From Lachnospiraceae bacterium (GTDB lineage: Bacteria; Bacillota; Clostridia; Lachnospirales; Lachnospiraceae): 5,032 nucleotides of DNA. Shown piece after piece: positions 1 to 5,032 of the stretch. The notes under the pieces are model-generated. The model had not been told where the DNA came from, made no database searches, and saw nothing but the letters and a program-made list of their open reading frames with translations. A program made the position numbers and the translations under genes. Location of the stretch: assembly GCA_014804225.1 (NCBI GenBank), contig JAAVAF010000110.1, positions 1 through 5,032 of the forward strand, given 5' to 3'. Every line of letters begins with the position of its first letter. Positions within the stretch are counted from its first letter, which is position 1.

Positions 1-18
1 GTCATCCCACTTTTTCAT
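1..18 (-). CDS. Start of a minus-strand gene cut by the left edge (six codons visible)
   Basis: Reading the minus strand, an ATG at 18-16 opens the frame MKKWDD and runs off the window. It is preceded by AAAGGGG (minus strand, 34-28) with a 9-base spacer, a good Shine-Dalgarno sequence. The 165 bases separating it from the helicase stop codon are strongly A+T-rich and stop-dense, as expected of a promoter region. Six codons are far too few to name a product. The acidic residues at positions 5 and 6 argue against a signal peptide. The plus-strand frames at this edge are closed by stops within about 75 bases and show no coding character. The call rests on the start codon plus ribosome binding site only. 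Confidence 0.45.
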
Positions 19-183
19 TTTAAAAAGCCCCTTTCTGTTTTTATTTCCGCATAGTAAAAATCCGTTATATATATAATATCATCTTTTTTTAATTTTTACC
101 ACCATTTTCATACAATTTATAAGATTTTTTTGTATCGGTTCAGACTTCAAAACGAATATTTATAAATTGGTACAATTCAAGCG

Positions 184-2607
184 CTATATTTTTTTCAACC
201 TCGCAAACGCCGCATACATAATCTTGTTTCCATATGCATCAAAATCCACAGTGACCTTAAAATCCCGCGGTTCTCTCACAATATTGAGCACTGTACCCTC
301 GCCGTACTTTACATGCGTTACGCGGTCACCTGCCACATAGTCCAGCTCCTCTGAGGACATAGTTGGCACTCCTTTTGTCAACGAATCTAATGATTTCGCA
401 ATATACGGCTTGTTCGCGGCAGGCGTTTCTTTCTTTCGTACCACCGCTTTTGGTTTTGACGTGAATATCGTTGAAGCATCATTTTTCTTTGGCGCTGCCG
501 ACTGGGCGCTTTCCGGCTTTTTACTGCTGTACGTATTCAGATAATTCGCCGCATCCAGCCAGTTATTCTGACCAGATCCGAAAGGCTTTGATTGAAAAAT
601 CTTCTTCTGATACGAATCCGATTCATATTCGTACTCATCATCGCGGCGCTTGGCAAACGACGGCTTGTTATCCATAAGCGCAGTCGGAATCTCCTTGACA
701 AAACGGCTCATGGGATTGTACTGTGTCTGTCCTTTGATCATACGTGACTTCGCATACGATATGGTAAGGTCATCCTTTGCCCTCGTGATTGCCACATAAG
801 CAAGCCTTCTCTCTTCCTCTACCTCGGTAGGATCGTCTGAGTTGATTGTCATATAACTCGGAAAAACACCGTCCTCAAGTCCTGACACATACACATGCGG
901 AAATTCCAATCCCTTTGCACTGTGTACTGTCATCAAAAGCACCTTGTTATCGTCTTTGTCCACTCCGTCGATATCTGCCACCAAAGCGACCTCTTCCAGA
1001 AACGCCGTAAGCGTTGCCTCCTCGCCAAGCTTCTCTTTCTCCATTTCAAAACTCACCAGCTTCGTGATAAGCTCGTCTATATTTTCTAGCCTGTCCTTAG
1101 CGTCCTCCTCGTCAGATGCCTCCAGCTCCTGTACATATCCGGTAGTATCAATTACATCTGTTATTAAATCTTCAAGGGTTCCATACGAAATCTTTGTCCG
1201 AAACGCCTGTATCATCAGCGAAAAGTTCTTTAGCTTTTCCGCTGCCTTGCTCTTTCCAAGCGCTGGAATTTCATCCACGCGTCCAAGCGCCTCAAAAAAG
1301 CTGATGCCCATACTATCCGCATAGTCCTGAACCTTTGTGATGCTCGCCGCACCGATGCCGCGCCTTGGCACATTGATAATCCGCTTTACCGCCAAATCAT
1401 CTCTGCCGTTGTCTATGGTCTTTAAATACGCAAGCATATCCTTTATTTCTCGTCTGGAATAGAAGTTCACGCCGCCGACCACATTATAGGGAATATTGAG
1501 CGCCACAAAATTCTCCTCCAAAAGACGCGACTGTGCATTTGTCCTGTAAAGTACGGCGCAGTCATGGTAATCGCCTAAAATTTCGCGTTTTTTCTTTCGA
1601 ATATCACTTGCTATGTATTCCGCTTCCTCACGGGCATTGTCAAACTCTCTGAAATGAATACTGTTTCCGGCGCCCTTATCCGTCCAAAGCGCCTTATGCT
1701 TACGCTCCGTATTGTTTTTTATCACAGTATTTGCCGCATCAAGGATATTTTGTGTTGAACGGTAATTTTGTTCCAGCTTAATAACCGCAGCCTCTGGATA
1801 AACCTCCTCAAAATCAAGAATATTTCTGATGTTCGCCCCCCGGAATTTATAGATTGACTGATCATCATCTCCCACCACGCACAGATTTCTGTTTTTGGAC
1901 GCAAGGAGCTTGATTAGTTCAAACTGGACGGTGTTTGTATCCTGATATTCGTCCACCATAATATATTGAAACCTTTCCTGATAATTTTCAAGCACCTCTG
2001 GACAGCTTTTAAAAAGCTCCACGGTCTTTGCAATTAAATCATCAAAGTCAAGCGCGTTATTTTTCTTCAATGTAAGCTGATACTCCGCATACGCCGCGGA
2101 AATACGCTTTTTCGTGAAATCGCCAACCGCAGACATCTCATACTCTGTCGTGGAAATCAGATTGTCCTTTGCGCGTGAAATCGCAGCTAAAATCGTGCGC
2201 TCCTTGAGCATTTTTGTATCAATCTCAAGCTTTTTGCACACATCTTTCATAACACTCTTAGAGTCGTCTGTATCGTAGATCGTGAAACTATTGTCAAACC
2301 CAAGTCTGTCAATATGACGCCTTAAAATCCGCACACATGTCGAGTGAAATGTCGATACCCATACGCTCTCTGCACCGTGCCCCACAATCGCATCAACTCG
2401 CTCACGCATTTCGCCTGCTGCCTTGTTCGTAAACGTGATCGCCATAATATTCCATGGATTCACACCCTGATTTTTGATCAGATATGCGATACGGTTTGTA
2501 AGCACGCTCGTTTTTCCGCTTCCCGCTCCCGCAAGTATGAGTACGGGACCTTTCGTGGTAAATACTCCTTTTTTTTGCTGTTCATTCAATTTATCGTAAA
2601 GCGCCAT
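184..2607 (-). CDS. pcrA: PcrA/UvrD-type superfamily 1A DNA helicase
   Basis: This is an ATP-dependent 3'-to-5' DNA helicase of the Rep/UvrD/PcrA family. Family members act in nucleotide excision and mismatch repair, plasmid rolling-circle replication, removal of RecA filaments, and transcription-replication conflicts. All SF1A motifs are present in the 807-residue product: Q motif LNEQQ (7-11), Walker A AGAGSGKT (26-33, Lys32), Ia ITFTNKAAGEM (57-67), Ib STFHS (85-89), Walker B VDEYQDTN (218-225), III VVGDDDQSIYKFRGA (244-258), IV LEQNYRS (278-284), V MTVHSAKGLEF (559-569) and VI YVAITRA (604-610). A lysine/serine-rich linker (about 645-750) leads to a C-terminal Tudor-like module (about 757-806, GDRVTHVKYGEGTV), known in Bacillus PcrA to bind RNA polymerase. 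I chose the ATG at 2607, not the in-frame ATG at 2634, because AAAGGA lies 9 bases before it. The upstream ATG has no ribosome binding site, and the product from 2607 starts MALYDKLNEQQ as the family does. At 807 residues it is somewhat longer than the usual 720-760, because of the linker. Confidence 0.97.
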   Translation of the reverse strand: MALYDKLNEQQKKGVFTTKGPVLILAGAGSGKTSVLTNRIAYLIKNQGVNPWNIMAITFTNKAAGEMRERVDAIVGHGAESVWVSTFHSTCVRILRRHIDRLGFDNSFTIYDTDDSKSVMKDVCKKLEIDTKMLKERTILAAISRAKDNLISTTEYEMSAVGDFTKKRISAAYAEYQLTLKKNNALDFDDLIAKTVELFKSCPEVLENYQERFQYIMVDEYQDTNTVQFELIKLLASKNRNLCVVGDDDQSIYKFRGANIRNILDFEEVYPEAAVIKLEQNYRSTQNILDAANTVIKNNTERKHKALWTDKGAGNSIHFREFDNAREEAEYIASDIRKKKREILGDYHDCAVLYRTNAQSRLLEENFVALNIPYNVVGGVNFYSRREIKDMLAYLKTIDNGRDDLAVKRIINVPRRGIGAASITKVQDYADSMGISFFEALGRVDEIPALGKSKAAEKLKNFSLMIQAFRTKISYGTLEDLITDVIDTTGYVQELEASDEEDAKDRLENIDELITKLVSFEMEKEKLGEEATLTAFLEEVALVADIDGVDKDDNKVLLMTVHSAKGLEFPHVYVSGLEDGVFPSYMTINSDDPTEVEEERRLAYVAITRAKDDLTISYAKSRMIKGQTQYNPMSRFVKEIPTALMDNKPSFAKRRDDEYEYESDSYQKKIFQSKPFGSGQNNWLDAANYLNTYSSKKPESAQSAAPKKNDASTIFTSKPKAVVRKKETPAANKPYIAKSLDSLTKGVPTMSSEELDYVAGDRVTHVKYGEGTVLNIVREPRDFKVTVDFDAYGNKIMYAAFARLKKI

Positions 2608-2616
2608 TAATCCTAA

Positions 2617-2622
2617 TCCTTT
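2617..2622 (-). promoter_or_regulatory. Ribosome binding site of pcrA, which decides the start
   Basis: AAAGGA on the minus strand ends 9 bases before the ATG at 2607. The in-frame ATG at 2634 is preceded only by A+T-rich sequence with no purine block, so the shorter 807-residue product is preferred over the 816-residue one. Confidence 0.75.
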
Positions 2623-2727
2623 CTTCTCAAGCATATTTAATATCGTATGTTATTTCATTTCCACAGTTTTACGCACTGCCGAATCTTCAGTCAAACTGCA
2701 CCTTTATCATGTTGCCTGACATTGGCA

Positions 2728-2756
2728 ATTATACCATTGAAACCGCATCCTTTCAA
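2728..2756 (-). promoter_or_regulatory. Sigma-A type promoter of pcrA
   Basis: On the minus strand the -35 box is TTGAAA (2756-2751) and the -10 box is TATAAT (2733-2728), separated by exactly 17 bases. A TG dinucleotide one base upstream of the -10 box gives an extended -10 (TGGTATAAT). This is a near-consensus housekeeping promoter. It predicts a transcription start near 2722 and a leader of about 115 bases before the helicase ATG. The -35 box sits in one arm of an inverted repeat, described separately. Confidence 0.8.
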
Positions 2757-2757
2757 T
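2736..2757. repeat. Inverted repeat over the pcrA -35 region, possible operator
   Basis: ATTGAAA (2736-2742) is followed after 8 bases by its exact complement TTTCAAT (2751-2757). One arm contains the -35 hexamer of the helicase promoter and the other lies in the spacer, one base short of the TGG of the extended -10. This placement would suit a repressor site. It does not match the clostridial LexA box (GAAC-N4-GTTC), and part of the symmetry comes from the -35 sequence itself, so it may be chance. Confidence 0.3.
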
Positions 2758-2820
2758 TACTTTCTCCAATCACCTTATTTCTTTTGCCGCATATGATAAT
2801 CAAAACGATATTTTGCGAAT

Positions 2821-2826
2821 AGAGGA
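2821..2826 (+). promoter_or_regulatory. Ribosome binding site of the binding-protein gene
   Basis: AGAGGA is followed by a 5-base spacer and ATG at 2832. It supports this start, which also gives a complete lipoprotein signal peptide. Confidence 0.7.
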
Positions 2827-2831
2827 TTGAT

Positions 2832-3872
2832 ATGAAAAAATGGAAACTACTTTCGATACTTTTGACAATGGTACTGCTGATTTCGACACTTATCAGCGGA
2901 TGCGGCAAAAAAACGGAATCTCCGAAAACGACAAATAAGACAAACAAAGTAACACTCAACGAGGTTGCGCATTCAATCTTTTACGCTCCGATGTATGTTG
3001 CAATTGAGGAGGGATATTTTGCCGATGAGGGCATCGACCTTGAACTTGTAACGGGTTACGGCGCTGATAAAACAATGACTGCACTTCTTACTGGTGAGGC
3101 TGATATCGGATTTATGGGCAGCGAAGCATCGATCTATACTTACTTACAGGGCGCGGAGGATTACGCTGTAAACTTTGCCCAGCTGACACAACGTGCCGGC
3201 AATTTCCTTGTAGCACGCGCGCCGATTGACGATTTTAACTGGAATATGTTAAAGGGGTCTTACGTTCTCGGCGGTCGAAAGGGCGGTATGCCGCAGATGG
3301 TTTTTGAATATATTTTAAAAATGAACCAAATTGATCCTGACACCGACCTGACCATAGACACCAGCATTGACTTTGGTTCTACCGCTGCCGCTTTTTCCGG
3401 CGCAAAGGAAGGCGATGCCGGCTATGCAGACTTTACCGTAGAATTTGAGCCGCATGCAACATCACTCGAAACACAAGGGAAGGGATATATTGTTGCATCG
3501 CTTGGCGTGGATTCCGGATATGTGCCCTACACTGCTTTCAGTGCAAAGAAAAGCTATATCGAGAAACACCCTGACACGATTCTCGCATTTACCAAGGCAT
3601 TGCAAAAGGGTATGGATTATGTAGGAACACACACCTCTGATGAAATAGCAGCTGTTATTCAACCGCAATTTCCTGAAACAGAGCTTTCCACAATTACCAC
3701 CATTGTAGAACGCTACAAGTCACAAGACACATGGAAAGACAATCTTGTATTCTCTGAGGACAGTTTTATGCTTTTGCAGAATATCCTCATGGAAGCAGGC
3801 GAACTTGAAAAATATGTTCCGTACGAAACGCTTGTCGATAATACCTTCTCAAACAAGGCAAAGACAAACTAA
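2832..3872 (+). CDS. ABC transporter substrate-binding lipoprotein, NMT1/ThiY-SsuA-like
   Basis: The 346-residue product is an extracellular solute receptor of the NMT1/SsuA/ThiY class (type II periplasmic-binding fold), tethered to the outer face of the membrane. The N-terminus is a lipoprotein signal: MKKWK, a hydrophobic run (6-21), then the lipobox LISGC with the lipid-attachment Cys24. A short Lys/Thr/Asn-rich tether (25-39) follows. Family hallmarks are FYAPMYVAIEEGYF (50-63, the usual 'P.yvA...GyF...Gi.ve' block), GADKTMTALLTGEADIGFMG (77-96, the 'al..GeaDig' block) and the second-lobe segment starting ADFTVEFEP (199-207). Relatives bind thiamine precursors, sulfonates, nitrate, bicarbonate or riboflavin-like ligands. 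I do not see the CCCFC motif associated with some ThiY pyrimidine-binding proteins, so no ligand is assigned. The gene is alone: the helicase diverges upstream, and terminators start 4 bases after the stop. Its permease and ATPase must be encoded elsewhere. Confidence 0.88.
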   Translation: MKKWKLLSILLTMVLLISTLISGCGKKTESPKTTNKTNKVTLNEVAHSIFYAPMYVAIEEGYFADEGIDLELVTGYGADKTMTALLTGEADIGFMGSEASIYTYLQGAEDYAVNFAQLTQRAGNFLVARAPIDDFNWNMLKGSYVLGGRKGGMPQMVFEYILKMNQIDPDTDLTIDTSIDFGSTAAAFSGAKEGDAGYADFTVEFEPHATSLETQGKGYIVASLGVDSGYVPYTAFSAKKSYIEKHPDTILAFTKALQKGMDYVGTHTSDEIAAVIQPQFPETELSTITTIVERYKSQDTWKDNLVFSEDSFMLLQNILMEAGELEKYVPYETLVDNTFSNKAKTN

Positions 3873-3899
3873 AAAAACGCAAGCTCAGCAGCTTGCGTT
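3871..3899. terminator. Hairpin terminator 1 behind the binding-protein gene
   Basis: AACGCAAGCT (3876-3885) pairs perfectly over 10 bases with AGCTTGCGTT (3890-3899) around a 4-base loop, beginning 4 bases after the stop codon. On the minus strand the stem is followed by seven T (3877-3871), a classical intrinsic terminator for leftward transcription. On the plus strand only two T follow, so rightward termination probably relies also on the next hairpins. Confidence 0.7.
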
Positions 3900-3900
3900 C

Positions 3901-3929
3901 AAAGAATTTGCATTGCAAATTCTTTCTTA
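3901..3929 (+). terminator. Hairpin 2, perfect 11-bp stem with a pyrimidine tail
   Basis: AAAGAATTTGC (3901-3911) and GCAAATTCTTT (3915-3925) form a perfect 11-base-pair stem with a 3-base loop. It starts one base after hairpin 1, and its right arm runs into CTT, giving a TTCTTTCTT tail on the plus strand. It probably completes termination of the lipoprotein transcript. Its tight symmetry would also suit a dispersed palindromic repeat. Confidence 0.5.
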
Positions 3930-3959
3930 AATGGTTTACACTGTCGCAATTTCCTATAC

Positions 3960-4007
3960 AAAAAAACAAATGCCATCACCCAAAACTGAGGTGACGGCGT
4001 TTGTTTT
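3960..4007. terminator. Long bidirectional terminator between convergent genes
   Basis: The arms at 3963-3980 and 3990-4007 pair over 18 positions around a 9-base loop, with one mismatch (3975/3995) and one T/G position (3971/3999). The core is GCC/GGC and TCACC/GGTGA. Leftward, the stem ends in a T-rich tract with seven T in a row (3966-3960). Rightward it ends in TTTGTTTTATC. It begins 8 bases after the stop of the minus-strand channel gene, so that gene is the main client. It would also block read-through from the lipoprotein gene. Confidence 0.85.
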
Positions 4008-4015
4008 ATCGTCTT

Positions 4016-4750
4016 TTATAAAAGTCCCTTTAAATAAGTTGTCGCAATTACTGCCAAAATACCGCCAATTGAAGAACCAACCAGATTGACAATCAGCTGA
4101 TAACCCCAATCCACTTTTTCTTCCCCTTTATTCGGAATCGGCAAAATCGTAAACCATATACTACTGAATACGGAACGCATCGCATTCATACTAAATCCCG
4201 TGCTGTTCAGCGTTAATGCCATAAACGCAACTGCGCCAAATCCAACCAGTCCGATAATTAATGATTGGTTTCCAGCCGTTAAGTCGCTGACACCCGCAAT
4301 ACACATAAAGACAAGGAAGAGGAACACAAATGTTGCGATAACCTCCTGTACGAAATTGAGCGGAAGATTTTTCTCTACAGGATATGCTGAGAAAATGCCA
4401 CGCTTCGGGGCATCTCCCGATGCCTTGAAGGAATCCCAGAAGAAAATCATGCATACAAGCACTGCAGCACCCGCTGCCAAAAATTCCATCAATAAATAAA
4501 TCAGCGCCTCACCGATTGGCAGCCCGTTATAAATAATGCTTCCGAATACAACGCCAGGATTCAAATATGCCGGCCCACCCATAATCGCTGCTGTTGCAAG
4601 ACCAAAGCCTACAGCCAGACTCCATGCAAATACCAACTCAATATAATTGAGCGTTGATACAAGCGTCTTTTTTAAAGACACATTACACATGTAAGCATAG
4701 CCACCCACCAAAAAAATAAAGCTTCCAATAAATTCTGATAAATACGCCAT
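4016..4750 (-). CDS. Major intrinsic protein (aquaporin/glycerol facilitator-like) with altered NPA motifs
   Basis: The 244-residue membrane protein has the MIP architecture of two inverted half-repeats: helices near 5-22, 37-58 and 80-105, then 132-153, 160-180 and 216-240, with pore half-helices after residues 64 and 189. Each repeat starts with the family's glutamate pattern (SEFIGSFIFLVGG at 5-17; QEVIATFVFLFLVF at 135-148). The loop GIFSAYP...LNFVQ resembles E. coli GlpF (GTFSTYP...INFVQ), which points to the glycerol-facilitator side. The first pore motif is LNPG (63-66) instead of NPA, and the second is TGFSMNAMR (184-192) where GlpF has TGFAMNPAR. The selectivity-filter Phe and Arg are therefore kept (F186, R192) while the second motif's proline is lost. 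By the same alignment Met177 replaces GlpF Gly191. Substrate is unknown: water, glycerol or another small neutral solute. The start follows AAGGAG with a 7-base spacer. Length is normal for the family. Confidence 0.85.
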   Translation of the reverse strand: MAYLSEFIGSFIFLVGGYAYMCNVSLKKTLVSTLNYIELVFAWSLAVGFGLATAAIMGGPAYLNPGVVFGSIIYNGLPIGEALIYLLMEFLAAGAAVLVCMIFFWDSFKASGDAPKRGIFSAYPVEKNLPLNFVQEVIATFVFLFLVFMCIAGVSDLTAGNQSLIIGLVGFGAVAFMALTLNSTGFSMNAMRSVFSSIWFTILPIPNKGEEKVDWGYQLIVNLVGSSIGGILAVIATTYLKGLL

Positions 4751-4757
4751 GTTGTTT

Positions 4758-4763
4758 CTCCTT
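4758..4763 (-). promoter_or_regulatory. Ribosome binding site of the channel gene
   Basis: AAGGAG on the minus strand is followed by a 7-base spacer and the ATG at 4750. It is an optimal site and fixes the start. The gap of 46 bases back to the preceding stop codon shows no convincing promoter, which favours co-transcription with the gene on its right. Confidence 0.8.
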
Positions 4764-4796
4764 TTCTTTTGTGATTGAATTCACATGTTATTTTAT

Positions 4797-5032
4797 TTAT
4801 TCCACACAGATCAGCATGTCCTGTTCCGCTCTCAATCCCATAACATTTGTTATGCATACATGGGCAACATACTGTCCTGTTGTGTTTAAATCATAGTCTC
4901 CCGTCATGCTAATCTGATATTCACTCCGCTCGTAGACTACTCCCTCACGGGTTCTGATTGCCAAAGCATTGTAAATATCCTCTTGCGTCGCACCGAGCGG
5001 CAGATAAACAATTCCGTCCCCTCGCTCCTGAA
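4797..5032 (-). CDS. C-terminal part of a protein with a probable Ig-like (DUF5011-like) domain, cut by the right edge
   Basis: A minus-strand frame is open from the window edge (first full codon at 5030) to the TAA at 4799-4797, giving 77 residues with no start in view. The other two minus frames are closed within the first 100 bases or so. The sequence begins QERGDGIVYLPLGATQED and includes GDYDLNTTGQYVAHVCITN and a terminal LICVE. The order 'G-D-Y-D...T-G-x-Y-x-(V/A)...V-x-x-x-x-G-L-x-A...V' followed at once by the stop is the closing strand pattern of bacterial Ig-like domains such as DUF5011 or Big_3. These domains usually sit in exported surface or cell-wall proteins. No LPXTG sorting signal or membrane helix follows, so this domain forms the C-terminus. 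Two cysteines (59 and 75 of the visible part) are unusual for that fold. It ends 46 bases before the channel gene on the same strand. The family call is by eye and moderate; the reading frame is well supported. Confidence 0.65.
   Translation of the reverse strand, partial: QERGDGIVYLPLGATQEDIYNALAIRTREGVVYERSEYQISMTGDYDLNTTGQYVAHVCITNVMGLRAEQDMLICVE

Noticed and set aside
72..77. Plus-strand TATAAT in the left gap, as a -10 box
   Set aside because: No -35-like hexamer lies 16-18 bases upstream, the surrounding TATATATA run makes such matches likely by chance, and no plus-strand gene follows.
944..1324. Plus-strand 126-residue open frame, serine-rich
   Set aside because: It lies wholly antisense to the helicase core. 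Its serine-rich composition is what the reverse complement of helicase coding sequence produces, and it has no family resemblance.
2608..2634. Nine-residue N-terminal extension of the helicase
   Set aside because: The upstream ATG lacks a ribosome binding site. The extension would cover the purine-rich site used by the ATG at 2607.
2784..2812. TTGCCG-17-GATATT as a promoter for the binding-protein gene
   Set aside because: Each box matches consensus at only four of six positions, and the implied leader would be about a dozen bases with the ribosome binding site at its very end. I could not identify a convincing promoter for this gene.
4191..4499. Overlapping open frames of 87 and 99 residues within the channel gene
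   Set aside because: These are other-frame and opposite-strand shadows of the MIP coding sequence, with no ribosome binding site or family match.
4672..4857. Minus-strand 61-residue open frame across the gap to the right-edge gene
   Set aside because: It overlaps both the channel start and the end of the Ig-like frame in a different frame. The two flanking frames have better protein-family evidence.
1..5032. CRISPR array, tRNA or rRNA gene, insertion sequence, prophage or defence cassette
   Set aside because: I found no spaced direct repeats, no tRNA-like cloverleaf, no transposase or integrase motifs and no terminal inverted repeats flanking a mobile unit.

Overview
The window looks like chromosomal DNA of a low-to-mid GC Gram-positive anaerobe, most likely a clostridial Firmicute of the Lachnospiraceae type. 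The grounds are the PcrA-type helicase with a C-terminal RNA-polymerase-binding module, strong AGGAG-type ribosome binding sites, A+T-rich intergenic regions with long hairpin terminators, and a Gram-positive style lipoprotein binding protein. The taxonomic placement is inference from protein style, not from a search.

Layout from left to right. (1) At the extreme left edge the first six codons of a minus-strand gene (MKKWDD) appear behind a good ribosome binding site. It is preceded by a 165-base A+T-rich gap. (2) A complete minus-strand pcrA/uvrD-type DNA helicase gene occupies most of the first half, with a near-consensus sigma-A promoter about 115 bases upstream of its start. (3) Diverging from it on the plus strand is a single lipoprotein gene for an ABC transporter substrate-binding protein of the NMT1/ThiY-SsuA-like class. 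No permease or ATPase gene accompanies it here. (4) A 143-base convergent gap holds three consecutive hairpins that act as terminators for the plus-strand lipoprotein gene and the minus-strand gene beyond. (5) A minus-strand major intrinsic protein (aquaporin/glycerol facilitator superfamily) follows. Its two pore motifs are degenerate: NPG and NAM in place of NPA and NPA. (6) At the right edge is the C-terminal 77 residues of another minus-strand protein, ending in what looks like a bacterial Ig-like (DUF5011-like) domain. It lies 46 bases upstream of the channel gene and is probably in the same transcript.

The genes do not form one pathway. The helicase is a housekeeping repair gene and the binding protein is a lone transport component. 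The channel and the Ig-like protein may form a two-gene or longer transcript entering from the right. I see no CRISPR array, RNA gene, insertion sequence, prophage gene or evident new multi-gene system. The most unusual item is the channel protein with altered pore motifs.
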